From Vicinamibacterales bacterium (lineage in GTDB: Bacteria > Acidobacteriota > Vicinamibacteria > Vicinamibacterales > 2-12-FULL-66-21): a stretch of DNA of 64,000 bases. Made by a program: the position numbers and the translations under genes. Positions 34,957 through 43,587 of the stretch are shown here, in pieces; position 1 is the stretch's first letter; each line of letters opens with the position of its first letter. The stretch lies in the NCBI GenBank assembly GCA_035699745.1, contig DASSPH010000048.1, positions 22,390-86,389 of the forward strand. The letters are read 5' to 3'. The notes under the pieces are model-generated. The model was not told the origin of the DNA. It ran no database searches and saw only the letters and a program-made list of their open reading frames with translations.

Positions 34957-36788
34957 CGCCGATTCCACACGACGGGTTCGCACGCGGGGTCGCGGCAGCT
35001 TGTGCCCCAGACCACCGTATCTCCTTCGGTGTCACTGGTGCCCCACACCACGGTGTCGGCCTCCGGATCGCTCGTCGCCGTGACCGTGGACGCGCTCCAG
35101 GGCACCGGACAGTCGAGCCCCGCACACAGCGCGCCCCACACGACGTTGGGCGACTGCGCGGCGTCGCCGCCGAGCGCCGAGCACAACAGATCGGCGCACA
35201 CCGTCTGCCACGGCTTGCTGAACAGCGCGTCGCACGTCGCGGTGGTGCAGGTCAGGCCCCACCGGATCCTGTCGCCGGTCGCGGTGGTGCCCTCGCCCCA
35301 GGTGACGGCGGTGGACCACGCATTCGCGTCGGCGGTCAGCCGTCCGCCGCGCGCGAGATGGTTGCCCCAAATCAGGTGGCGGCTCCAGCCCGACGTCGCC
35401 GGATACGGCAGCGCCGCGGGCGCGCCGAGATACTTTGCGAGTTGGACCGCGCCCCTGGCGTTGATGAACCCCGCGCCCTGCGTCAGGAAATCGTGGCCGG
35501 CGTACGGCTGGGCCGTGTACTGCAGAATCGCCTTCACCGCGTTCGGCGTCAGCGACGGGTTCGCCTGGAGCATCAGCGCGATCGTCCCGCTCGCGACCGG
35601 CGCGGCCATGCTCGATCCGGTCAGGCTCATGTAGGGGAAATACGGCAGCGCTGCGGTGCCGCTCAGCAGCGACGTGCTGCCCGCATACAGCGCGCTCGAC
35701 GCGTCGGTCAGCGACTCGATTCCCACGCCCGGCGCGACCACGTCCGGCTTGGCGGCGTAGTCCACCGCGCCCGGGCCGCGCGAGCTGAAAGGCGCCATCG
35801 TGTCGTCGGCGCGATCCGCGGTCCCCATGTGGCTCGACGCGCCGACCGTGAGGACCCACGGCGCGTTGCCGGGCGACGTCACGCCGGCGTACCGCGCGCG
35901 CCCTTCCGGCCCGCGACCGTAGTTCCCCGCCGCGGCGACGACGACGATGCCTGCCGCGACGACGCGCCTGGCCGCGAGCGTGAGCGGATCCGTCAGATAC
36001 GACTCGTGGACCCCGCCCGCCACCGACAGGTTGACGACGCGGATGTTCAGCGCATCCTTGTTGGCGACGACGTAGTCGAGTGCGGCGATGACGTCGCTGA
36101 TGCGTCCTTCTCCTGCGGCGTTCAGCACCTTGAGCGCCACGAGATGCGCGCCGGGCGCCATCCCGCTTCGCGCGCCGCCCGAGTCGAAGCCGTTGCCCGC
36201 GACGATCCCGGCGACGTGCGTCCCGTGACCGTAATCGTCATACGGTGTCGTCAGGCCATTCACGAAATCGACGAAGCGGGCGACGCGCTGCCCGCCCGCG
36301 CCGTCGCCGAGGTCGTCGTGCCACGGGGTGATCCCGGAGTCGATGACGGCAACCCCGATGCCGCTGCCGTCCACGTTGAGTTGCTCGCGAACGGCCCGGG
36401 CGCCGACCGTGGCCGACGTGCGGTCCATCGCCGCGGCGACGAGCCGATCGTGCGAGACCCGTTCGACGAGCGGGTTGGCGGCGAGCACCGGAAGCGCGCG
36501 GTTGGGGACGTCGACGACGACGGCGTTGATTCCCGGAAGCTCGCGGCGCACGGCCGCGCCCAGAAGGCGCGCCTCGGCAGCGACCTGCAGCGCGCCGCCC
36601 GGCGTGGACATCTGCAGCAGGACCCGGGAGCGCCCCTCCCGCGTCAGCCTTGCTCGCAGCAGCGAATCGAGCTTCGCCTCCGCCCGTGACGCGGCCGCGA
36701 GCGGCACGGCGGGCGGCGAACTGAACACGAGAACGAGTGCCGTCACGGTGAGGACGCGAACGACGACCAACGCCCCGGAGCGCGCCAT
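34953..36788 (-). CDS. secreted subtilisin-like serine peptidase with VVWG repeats
   Basis: 611 residues. A signal peptide (about residues 1-33) and an inhibitor-I9-like propeptide (RVLLQMSTPGG..VVVDVPNRALPVL) precede the S8 domain with the intact triad Asp150 (AVIDSGI), His188 (YGHGTHVAG) and Ser393 (GSSMAAP). The C-terminal 110 residues repeat VxWG units (AVTWGEG, NVVWGALC, DTVVWGTSD, DTVVWGTSC, PVVWNRR) with scattered Cys pairs. GGAG lies 8 bp before the chosen ATG; the longer GTG start lacks a signal. It probably degrades extracellular protein. Confidence 0.9.
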   Translation of the reverse strand: MARSGALVVVRVLTVTALVLVFSSPPAVPLAAASRAEAKLDSLLRARLTREGRSRVLLQMSTPGGALQVAAEARLLGAAVRRELPGINAVVVDVPNRALPVLAANPLVERVSHDRLVAAAMDRTSATVGARAVREQLNVDGSGIGVAVIDSGITPWHDDLGDGAGGQRVARFVDFVNGLTTPYDDYGHGTHVAGIVAGNGFDSGGARSGMAPGAHLVALKVLNAAGEGRISDVIAALDYVVANKDALNIRVVNLSVAGGVHESYLTDPLTLAARRVVAAGIVVVAAAGNYGRGPEGRARYAGVTSPGNAPWVLTVGASSHMGTADRADDTMAPFSSRGPGAVDYAAKPDVVAPGVGIESLTDASSALYAGSTSLLSGTAALPYFPYMSLTGSSMAAPVASGTIALMLQANPSLTPNAVKAILQYTAQPYAGHDFLTQGAGFINARGAVQLAKYLGAPAALPYPATSGWSRHLIWGNHLARGGRLTADANAWSTAVTWGEGTTATGDRIRWGLTCTTATCDALFSKPWQTVCADLLCSALGGDAAQSPNVVWGALCAGLDCPVPWSASTVTATSDPEADTVVWGTSDTEGDTVVWGTSCRDPACEPVVWNRR

Positions 36789-36976
36789 GGCGCCCGCTCC
36801 AGAGCAACTCGTATGCCGGGGGGCGCGAACGGTCTTCCGCGGCACCGCCGGGCAATGCCAAGCAAATCCGGAAGGCGTGCAAGCTCAGCCGCAAGCCAGG
36901 CTCTGCAGTGTTGTGACACGCACGTGTAGTTTCGCCGGACGCGAACCCGGCGGAGGGTTTGCTATCAATCAACGGC

Positions 36977-37504
36977 ATGGAGATGGATCACGCGAGGGGC
37001 TCGCGATCGGCACGTGTGACGCTCGTCGAGTACGGCGATTACGAGTGCCCGTTCTGCGCGCGCGCCTACCTGGTGCTCCAGGTGGCGCTCTCCGAGCTGG
37101 GCGACTCCGTACGCTTCGTGTTTCGCAACTTTCCGCTGGACGACGTGCACCCGCGTGCGATGAACGCGGCGGCCGCGGCCGAGTCGGTCGCGGCGCGGGC
37201 CGGCGAGACGGCCTTCTGGCGCATGCACGAGATGCTGTTCGAGAACCAGGACGCGCTCGAGATCGACGATCTGCTCGGCTACGCCGAGGCGGCCGGGGCG
37301 GCGCTGCCGGACGTGGCCGCGGATCTCGCCAGCGGCGCCAGCCGTGCGCGGATCGAGCGGGACATCCGCCTGGCGGCGGAGGACGGCGTCAGAGGCACGC
37401 CGGCCTTCTTCATCAACGGCCACCGGTTCGACGGCGACTGGACCGATGCCGATGCGTTCACGGAGGCCCTGAAGACGGCGGCGCGCGAGCGTGCGCTGCA
37501 CTAG
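36977..37504 (+). CDS. DsbA-like thioredoxin-fold protein, cytoplasmic form
   Basis: 175 residues from the ATG at 36977. The CxxC is CPFC (Cys24 and Cys27) in YGDYECPFCARAY, a helical insertion follows, and the cis-Pro loop is GVRGTPAFFING, as in DsbA/FrnE relatives. No signal peptide is visible, so it probably acts in the cytoplasm, unlike true DsbA. The start is uncertain because there is no strong Shine-Dalgarno; CTATCAAT lies about 8 bp upstream. It is divergent from the secreted subtilase across 188 bp, where I see no other gene. Confidence 0.82.
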   Translation: MEMDHARGSRSARVTLVEYGDYECPFCARAYLVLQVALSELGDSVRFVFRNFPLDDVHPRAMNAAAAAESVAARAGETAFWRMHEMLFENQDALEIDDLLGYAEAAGAALPDVAADLASGASRARIERDIRLAAEDGVRGTPAFFINGHRFDGDWTDADAFTEALKTAARERALH

Positions 37505-37518
37505 CGATACCTCGCGGA

Positions 37519-37524
37519 TATAAT
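37519..37524 (+). promoter_or_regulatory. -10 TATAAT with AGGAGG leader for the Tat GfoIdh gene
   Basis: TATAAT at 37519-37524 is a consensus -10. AGGAGG at 37542-37547 is 5 bp before the ATG at 37553, so this gene has a normal leadered transcript. This decides the start over the ATG at 37523, which lies inside the promoter. Confidence 0.5.
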
Positions 37525-37552
37525 GGCGGCCGTTTCTCTTCAGGAGGGCCGC

Positions 37553-38914
37553 ATGAGCCGCCGCACCCGCCGCACGTTCCTCAAACACGCCGCCGCGGGC
37601 GCCGCCGGCGGCGTCCTGCTGAGCGCTCCCGCCCGGGCGTCACAAGCCGCCGGGTCGCAGGACCGCGTCGCCGGCGCGAACCGCCGCATCCGCATCGCGC
37701 TGATCGGGTGTGGCGGCCAGGGCAGCGGCGTGCTCCGCAACGCGCTGACGCTCGGCGCCCAGTGCGTCGCCCTCTGCGACGTGGACGACGAGCAGACCGC
37801 CAGGACCGCCGAGAGCATCAAGCGCACCTTCGAACAGACGCCGGAACTCACCACGCGGGACTTCCGCCGCGTGCTCGATCGCCAGGACGTGGATGCGGTG
37901 ATCGTGGGCACGCCCGATCACTGGCACGCGCTGCCGACGGTAATGGCGTGCCAGGCGGGCAAGGACGTCTACGTGGAGAAGCCGCTCGCGCTCACGATCG
38001 GCGAGGGGCGCGTCATGGTCAACGCCGCCCGCCGCTACGACCGCGTGGTGCAGATGGGGACCCAGCAGCGGAGCAGCACGCATTTCCGCGAAGCCGCGGA
38101 ATACGTGAAGAGCGGCGCGCTCGGCAAGATCCGCCTGGTGAAGACCTGGGCGTATCAAGACTGGATGGGCAACATCGCGCCGCTGCCCGACAGCGAGCCG
38201 CCCGCGACCGTCGACTACGACATGTGGCTCGGGCCGGCGCCGAAGCGGCCGTTCAACCGCAACCGGTTCCACTTCAACTTCCGTTGGTACTACGACTACT
38301 CAGGCGGCCTGATGACCGACTGGGGCGCGCACATGATCGACGTCGCGAACTGGGCGATGGGTGTCACGGCGCCGAAATCCGCCACGTCGGTCGGCGGCAA
38401 ATTCGGCTTCCCCGAGGATGCGGAAGAAACGCCGGACACGCAGCAGGCGCTGTGGGAGTTCGACGGCTTCAGCATGTTGTGGGAGCATGCGACCGCCGTC
38501 GGACAGGGACCCTACATGCGCGATCACGGCGCCGCGTTCCACGGCAACAACGGCGTGCTCGTGGTCGATCGCGGCGGCTGGGAAGTGCTGCCGGAGACGG
38601 AAACCAAGAGCAACCGCAAGACCTACCGGATGAAGGGAGAACCGCGGCGCGGCGCGAGCGGGAACATGAACCAGGCGCACATGCGCGATTTCCTCGACTG
38701 CGTCGAATCGCGCAAGCGGCCGAACTCCGACGTCGAGATCGGGCACAACTCGATGATCGCCTGCCACCTCGCCAACATCGCCTTCCGCACCGGCCGCCGC
38801 GTGGCCTGGGACGCGGCGCGCGAACAGGTGATCGGCGATGCCGAGGCGCAGAAGCTCGTCACCAAGGCGTACCGCGGGCCGTGGGCGCTGCCCTCGATCC
38901 CGACGGCACCCTGA
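37553..38914 (+). CDS. Tat-exported Gfo/Idh/MocA-family oxidoreductase
   Basis: 453 residues beginning with a twin-arginine signal (TRRTFLKHAAAGAAGG), so the folded enzyme with its cofactor is probably exported. The Rossmann segment is ALIGCGGQGSGVL (near residue 50), EKPLALTIGEG is the family EKP motif, and a conserved GGLMTDWGAHMIDVANW block gives the substrate-binding His. This branch is common in bacteria that degrade polysaccharides and works on sugar derivatives. AGGAGG lies 5 bp before the ATG. The gene stands alone. Confidence 0.92.
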   Translation: MSRRTRRTFLKHAAAGAAGGVLLSAPARASQAAGSQDRVAGANRRIRIALIGCGGQGSGVLRNALTLGAQCVALCDVDDEQTARTAESIKRTFEQTPELTTRDFRRVLDRQDVDAVIVGTPDHWHALPTVMACQAGKDVYVEKPLALTIGEGRVMVNAARRYDRVVQMGTQQRSSTHFREAAEYVKSGALGKIRLVKTWAYQDWMGNIAPLPDSEPPATVDYDMWLGPAPKRPFNRNRFHFNFRWYYDYSGGLMTDWGAHMIDVANWAMGVTAPKSATSVGGKFGFPEDAEETPDTQQALWEFDGFSMLWEHATAVGQGPYMRDHGAAFHGNNGVLVVDRGGWEVLPETETKSNRKTYRMKGEPRRGASGNMNQAHMRDFLDCVESRKRPNSDVEIGHNSMIACHLANIAFRTGRRVAWDAAREQVIGDAEAQKLVTKAYRGPWALPSIPTAP

Positions 38915-38929
38915 GCCGCCGCACGTTCG

Positions 38930-41092
38930 TCACTTGCCCGCGGACGTCGAAGGCACCGGGACGGTCCACACGTTCGCGGTTTCGAGCGCGCGCTCGAAGA
39001 CGATGCGCGAACCGGACGGGTGCCAGGCCGGATACCGGACGTAGCCGGCCGCGGACTTGAACGCCGTGACCTGCGTCACCGCGCCGGTCGTGCGCGACAC
39101 GGTATAGACGTTCCAGACGCCGTCGCGCTGTCCGGCAAACGCGATGCGATCGTTGTCGGGCGCCCACGTGTGCGGCCACGACTGTCCGAAGCCCTTGGTC
39201 AGCTGCACGATCGGTCCGCCGGACGCCGGAACCCAGGCGATGTGCGTCGAGTCGCCTCGCTTGATCTCGACCGCGAGCGTCTTCCCGTCCGGCGACCACG
39301 CCGGATAGGACACCGCCTCCGGGTCGACCGCGACCTTCTTCTCCGGTCCGCCGAAGCCCGCCCGCCAGACGCTGAGCACGCCGCTCTCTTCGATGCGGTG
39401 ATAGGCGAGCGACTGGCCGTCGGGCGAGAGCCGCGGCGCAATCATGTCCTTGCGCAGGTCCATCGCGAACGTCTCGCGCCGCGACGCGAGATCCACCCAC
39501 AACAGGCGCCATCCCGACTCGGTGGTGCCGCGCTGCACGAGCAGCCGGTCGTGCTTCAGATCCCACTGCGGATCGCCGGCGCCGGCTCCGGTGACGAGCG
39601 GCGTGCGATCGCTCCCGTCGTCCCGCATCGTCCACACCGAGGGAGGCGCGCCGACGGCGGTCTGCATGTAGGCGACGCGGCCGTCGGACGCGTAATCCGG
39701 GTGCGTGTTCCGCGAGACGTCGTCGGTGAGGCGGACCGGTTCGCTGCCCTTGCCGTCGGGCCCGATATCCGTGCCCCACAGGTTCGCGTCGACGGTGCGG
39801 GCGGCGAAGGCGAGCGTGCCGTTGGACGAGAGCGACAGTCCCTCGACGATCCCCGCTTCCATTGGCAGCAGCACTTCCGTCTCACCGACGGGATTCCCGT
39901 CCGCGTCGATGGCGTGCCTGAATACGCGGCCGTTGCCCGACGGCGTCGTTCCGCCCCAGAGCAGCGCGTCGCCGCCGGGGGCGAAGACGGGATCGGCGCC
40001 GTTGGTGGCCGCCGCGATGAGCGCCTGCGCGCCGGTGGCGACGTTCACCGTGCGAACGTCCATCTGCCAGCCGCCGCGCGCCACGATGAACGCGACGAGG
40101 CGGCCGTCGCGGGACCACGCGGGAGCGCGATGCCCGCCTGGCGGCGAGCCGATCGTCGTGAGCTGGCGGCGTCCGGTGCCGTCGCGGCGGATCGTCCACA
40201 AGGACGACTGTCCGGCCAGACCGCCGGCGTCGGAGGTGAAGACGATGGTGCTGCTGTCGGGCGACCAGGCCGGATCGGAGCCGAACTCGACGATCTGCCG
40301 CGGAACGCCGCCGCTGGACGGCACGATCCACACGCCGCCGCGGCGTCGCGAATGAAATGCGATCCACTGCCCGTCAGGCGACCAGGCCGGCTGCATGTTG
40401 TGGCCGCCGTCCTTCGTCAGGGCGATCTCCGCGCTTCCGGGGGCGAGGCTGACGAGATACAGCTCGAGGGCCCCGGTTGCGTCGGACGCATAGACGATCG
40501 ATCGTCCGTCAGGGGACAGCGCCGGGTTCGCCGTGTAGCCGCGGCGGTTCGTGATCCGGGTCAGCGGCAGGTCTGAGGCGGCGCTCTCGCGATCGTCCGC
40601 CGGCGGGACGCGGCCGATCATCGAAACGGCGGCGGCCAGTCCGAGCGAGGCCAGCGCCAGCGCCGCGGCCCAGCTCCATCGGCGGCGAATCCCCTCCGGC
40701 TCGCGCGCCGGCGGCGCCGGCGGCGGTTCAGCGGGCGGTGGGGGCGGCGCCGCGGCGGAGGGCGCTACGGGCAGCACCGTCACGGGTGCGATGAAGCGGT
40801 AGCCGCGCCTGGCAATCGTCTCGACGTAGCGGGCGTCCTGGCTCTCGTCGCCGAGCGCCTTCCGGATCTGCGCGACGGCCCGCGTCAGGACGTTGGGGGT
40901 CACGAACGTGCCGGTCCAGACGGCGTCGAGCAGTTCGTCCTTGGCCACCACCCGATCGCGGTGTTCGATCAGATGGACCAGGACGTCGAACGCCTTTGGC
41001 TCCAGGGGGATAGCGCCGCCGCCGCGCCGGGCGGCCATCCGCCCGGTGTCCACCTGGACGTCGCCGAACTCGTAGACGACGCGCTCCCTCAC
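38930..41092 (-). CDS. winged-helix regulator with periplasmic PD40 repeats
   Basis: 720 residues. An N-terminal OmpR/CadC-type winged helix (PLEPKAFDVLVHLIEHRDRVVAKDELLDAVW, then RGYRFIAPV, residues 5-110) is followed by a Pro-rich linker, one membrane helix (SWAAALALASLGLAAAVSMIG) and a long series of WD40-like PD40 repeats (for example NPALSPDGRSIVYAS, QPAWSPDGQWIAFHS, APAWSRDGRLVAFIV). The layout is that of a one-piece membrane regulator that senses outside and binds DNA inside. GTG at 41092 has AGGGAC upstream. Its target is unknown. Confidence 0.9.
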   Translation of the reverse strand: MRERVVYEFGDVQVDTGRMAARRGGGAIPLEPKAFDVLVHLIEHRDRVVAKDELLDAVWTGTFVTPNVLTRAVAQIRKALGDESQDARYVETIARRGYRFIAPVTVLPVAPSAAAPPPPPAEPPPAPPAREPEGIRRRWSWAAALALASLGLAAAVSMIGRVPPADDRESAASDLPLTRITNRRGYTANPALSPDGRSIVYASDATGALELYLVSLAPGSAEIALTKDGGHNMQPAWSPDGQWIAFHSRRRGGVWIVPSSGGVPRQIVEFGSDPAWSPDSSTIVFTSDAGGLAGQSSLWTIRRDGTGRRQLTTIGSPPGGHRAPAWSRDGRLVAFIVARGGWQMDVRTVNVATGAQALIAAATNGADPVFAPGGDALLWGGTTPSGNGRVFRHAIDADGNPVGETEVLLPMEAGIVEGLSLSSNGTLAFAARTVDANLWGTDIGPDGKGSEPVRLTDDVSRNTHPDYASDGRVAYMQTAVGAPPSVWTMRDDGSDRTPLVTGAGAGDPQWDLKHDRLLVQRGTTESGWRLLWVDLASRRETFAMDLRKDMIAPRLSPDGQSLAYHRIEESGVLSVWRAGFGGPEKKVAVDPEAVSYPAWSPDGKTLAVEIKRGDSTHIAWVPASGGPIVQLTKGFGQSWPHTWAPDNDRIAFAGQRDGVWNVYTVSRTTGAVTQVTAFKSAAGYVRYPAWHPSGSRIVFERALETANVWTVPVPSTSAGK

Positions 41093-41190
41093 CGGTCCCT
41101 CATGGCTGCGGCAACACCATCATCGATCCGTCACGGCGCCATCACGACGCCGGGGCCTCTGCGGGCGCACCTTCGCCGTGGAGGTGCCCG

Positions 41191-41961
41191 GTGCGCAGAA
41201 TCCTTGGTGCAGGTCTCATGAGTTTGACGGTCGTGACGCCGGCGGCGGGCGCGGACCGGACGCGTCCCGACGTCCCCCTGGTGATCGACGCACGAGGCGG
41301 GATTGCCGTGCCCGTCTTCGTCAACGGCGCCGGTCCGTTCACCTTCATTCTCGACACCGGGGCGTCTCGAACGATCGTGGCCGACGATCTCGCACGGCTG
41401 CTGGAGACCCCGGTGGTCGCCCGGTCCGAGGTCGTCACGAGCGCGGGATCGGACGTGCGCCCGGTCGTCCGGCTGGCGTCACTCGCGCTGGCGTCGGCGC
41501 GCGCGGAGGCGGTGCTGGCGCCGGTGCTGCCCGCCGGGAACCTCGCCCGGCTCGGCCGCGGCGTGCGCGGCCTGCTCGGTCAGGATTTCCTGTCGGCGTT
41601 CAACTATACACTCGACTATCGACGCAGCCGGCTCACGTGGGACGAGGCATTGACGTGTGATGCGCCTGGCGCGGTACGGATGACCGCAGCGGAGGGACGG
41701 TTCGTGGTCGTCGCGGACGCGGATCGCGGGCCGGCGGTCCGGCTGGTGCCGGACAGCGGGGCGGAGGTGGCGGTGCTGTTTCGCGGACGCGTTCCGCGCC
41801 GGCCCGTGTCGCGGCTGCGCATCGGCGGGGTCACCCTCGACGACGTCCCGGTGGCGATCGTCGATCGAGAGGACCCCAACGCAGACGGACTGCTTCCGCT
41901 GCACGGCTTCGGTGCGGTGTCGTTCGCGGCCGGCGGATCGTGCCTGATCGTCCGGCGGTGA
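41191..41961 (+). CDS. secreted retropepsin-like aspartic peptidase
   Basis: 256 residues with a short signal peptide. The first half has FTFILDTGASRTIV (Asp at about 55) and FLSAFNYTLDYRRSRLTW, typical of bacterial retropepsin-like proteins. A second lobe has LVPDSGAEVAVLF with another DSGA. Two DTG/DSG motifs in one chain resemble a single-chain pepsin-type dimer or an internal duplication. GTG at 41191 has GGAGG 6 bp upstream; the ATG at 41218 is inside the signal. It is divergent from the PD40 regulator. Confidence 0.8.
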   Translation: MRRILGAGLMSLTVVTPAAGADRTRPDVPLVIDARGGIAVPVFVNGAGPFTFILDTGASRTIVADDLARLLETPVVARSEVVTSAGSDVRPVVRLASLALASARAEAVLAPVLPAGNLARLGRGVRGLLGQDFLSAFNYTLDYRRSRLTWDEALTCDAPGAVRMTAAEGRFVVVADADRGPAVRLVPDSGAEVAVLFRGRVPRRPVSRLRIGGVTLDDVPVAIVDREDPNADGLLPLHGFGAVSFAAGGSCLIVRR

Positions 41962-41978
41962 GAGCGCGGCGGGCCGGC

Positions 41979-42728
41979 TCAGCGTTTCTTGCTGCCGGCG
42001 GATCGCGATCCGCCGGAGCGGGACGAGCGGGAGCCGGCACGCGAGCCGCTCGATCGTGAGCCGCTCGCGCGCGCGCCGCTCGACCGGGATCCGCCGGCCG
42101 CCGCGGCGCTGCGGCCGCCGCCGGATCGTCCGCCGGTACGCTCGCTCATGCCGCCGCCTCGGCCGGACCATGCGCCCCCGCCGCGCGCGGAGCCGTTACC
42201 CCCGGCTCCCTCGTCATTGTCCTCGCCGTGGGCGCCCTGCGCCGCGCTCTGGTTGATGCCGGCTTCGGCAAGCTGGGTCAGCTTCTCGTCGGTCGCCTTC
42301 TCCTGATCGAGAATCTCCTGCAGCAGCCCCGCCTCATTCTGGTGCCCCATCGCGCGCGCCCAGGCGACGAGCGTGCCGTAGGCGGCCATCTCGTAGTGTT
42401 CGGCGCGCTGCGCGGACGCGATCAACAGGGCGTCGAGCGTGGTGCCGTCCGCGTCCTCCTCCATCACGCCCTTGCCTTCTTCGATGATGCCGGCCATGCC
42501 TTCGCAGTGCTTGCCGCGGACGCGCTCCTCGAGCCCTGCGAACACCTGTTCGAGGCGATCGACGTGCCCCACGGTTTCCTGTCTATGGGTTTCGAAGGCG
42601 TCGCGCAGCGAATCGGACTCCGCCGCTTTCGCCATGCGCGGCAGCGCCTTGAGCAGCTGTTTTTCCGCGTCGTAGGCGTCGCGGAGCTCGTCGAGAAAAG
42701 CGTCGTGCAGCGTTTGCATCTGGGCCAT
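41979..42728 (-). CDS. DUF892/YciE-type ferritin-like protein with Gly/Ser/Arg tail
   Basis: 249 residues from the ATG at 42728 (GGAG 7 bp upstream). Residues 1-165 are the YciE/YciF-like DUF892 ferritin-like helical domain, with HDAFLDELRDAYDAEKQLLKALPRMAKAA and AQRAEHYEMAAYGTLVAWARAMG; the Glu and His residues are candidate metal ligands. The last 75 residues are a low-complexity Gly/Ser/Arg tail with SGSRSSGSRAGSR-like runs. Family members are linked to stress responses. The tail is unusual and basic. Confidence 0.87.
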   Translation of the reverse strand: MAQMQTLHDAFLDELRDAYDAEKQLLKALPRMAKAAESDSLRDAFETHRQETVGHVDRLEQVFAGLEERVRGKHCEGMAGIIEEGKGVMEEDADGTTLDALLIASAQRAEHYEMAAYGTLVAWARAMGHQNEAGLLQEILDQEKATDEKLTQLAEAGINQSAAQGAHGEDNDEGAGGNGSARGGGAWSGRGGGMSERTGGRSGGGRSAAAAGGSRSSGARASGSRSSGSRAGSRSSRSGGSRSAGSKKR

Positions 42729-42805
42729 TGTGTCTCTCCGGTCTGGGATGTCGATCGCGGTGTGCTGCAACTCCCGCGCCCGATCGCGCCGGCGCGCGGC
42801 GCGCC

Positions 42806-42835
42806 TTGACCGCGGGCGCGCCGATGAGAAACGAT
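42806..42835 (+). promoter_or_regulatory. TTGACC and AACGAT before the cupin gene
   Basis: TTGACC (42806-42811) and AACGAT (42830-42835) are 18 bp apart. The -10 ends 6 bp before the ATG at 42842, which fits the leaderless pattern. This decides the start over the ATG at 42824. Confidence 0.4.
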
Positions 42836-42841
42836 CTCCTC

Positions 42842-43249
42842 ATGGCCGAACCGATCGATACTGTCGTTCCCGCGGCGACCGCCGCGCCCAAGCTGCGCGA
42901 CGGCGTGGCGCCGCTGCGCACCGTGCCGGCTGACGTGCAGCCCGGCTGCCGCGTATTCGTCCACTACAACGGGCCCACGGATCAACTCACGGGGATGTGC
43001 ACGGGAATGGCGGTGCTGGACCCGGGCGCGAGTCCGCACCCGCCGCACCGCCACCCCGAGGAGGAATTCATGATCGTGGCGGAGGGCACCGGTGAGATCG
43101 AATGCGGCGGAACGGTGACGCAGGTGGGTCCCGGCGACATCATGTACTGCGCCGGCGACGTACTGCACGGCATCACCAACACCGGACCGGTGCCGATGAC
43201 GTTCTACTGGTCGAAGTGGCTCGCGCCTTCGATCACTTCGAAGACGTAG
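42842..43249 (+). CDS. cupin-domain protein
   Basis: 135 residues with a cupin barrel. Motif 1 is HPPHRHPEEEFMIVAEGTGE (His and Glu metal ligands) and motif 2 is GPGDIMYCAGDVLHGITN. Cytoplasmic, with no signal. Small cupins of this kind bind a metal and a small ligand, or regulate; the reaction cannot be told. Its last 46 bp overlap the 3' end of the convergent VOC gene. The chosen ATG is supported by the promoter-like hexamers just upstream. Confidence 0.82.
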   Translation: MAEPIDTVVPAATAAPKLRDGVAPLRTVPADVQPGCRVFVHYNGPTDQLTGMCTGMAVLDPGASPHPPHRHPEEEFMIVAEGTGEIECGGTVTQVGPGDIMYCAGDVLHGITNTGPVPMTFYWSKWLAPSITSKT

Positions 43250-43587
43250 CCGTTCACCGGCTCGCGGAAGAAGAAGCGCGCGAACGGCGTGTCGCGCCGC
43301 GGCGCGACGATCTCCGCGCCGGCGGCAATCAGGCGTTCGCGCAGCGGCGCGAACTCAGCGGCAGGATAGCGGAGCGCGACGTGGCGACCGAACTCCCCTT
43401 CGAACGCCGACGGCTGGAACCCGTCGACCTGCAGCAGGTGCATCTCCTGGCCGTGCCCGAGGTCGAACCACGCCACCTGCACCGGCGAATTCGCCGGCGT
43501 GGGCTTGCGCGGATACCGCAGCGTCTGCTCGACGAAGGCGGCGAGGCCGGCGACGTCCGCGGTTGCGAGCGTGAAATGCGCCAGCAT
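43204..43587 (-). CDS. VOC family protein
   Basis: 127 residues in a single VOC module (MLAHFTLATADVAGLAAFVEQTLRY, then FDLGHGQEMHLLQVDGF, with a C-terminal FREPVNGYVFEVIEG). Metal-ligand His and Glu candidates are His4, His50 and Glu in VFEVIEG. The ATG shares a base with the stop of the upstream kinase (TGATG), so it is the third gene of the KaiC-like/kinase operon. Function unknown. Convergent overlap with the cupin gene is 46 bp. Confidence 0.78.
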   Translation of the reverse strand: MLAHFTLATADVAGLAAFVEQTLRYPRKPTPANSPVQVAWFDLGHGQEMHLLQVDGFQPSAFEGEFGRHVALRYPAAEFAPLRERLIAAGAEIVAPRRDTPFARFFFREPVNGYVFEVIEGASHFDQ

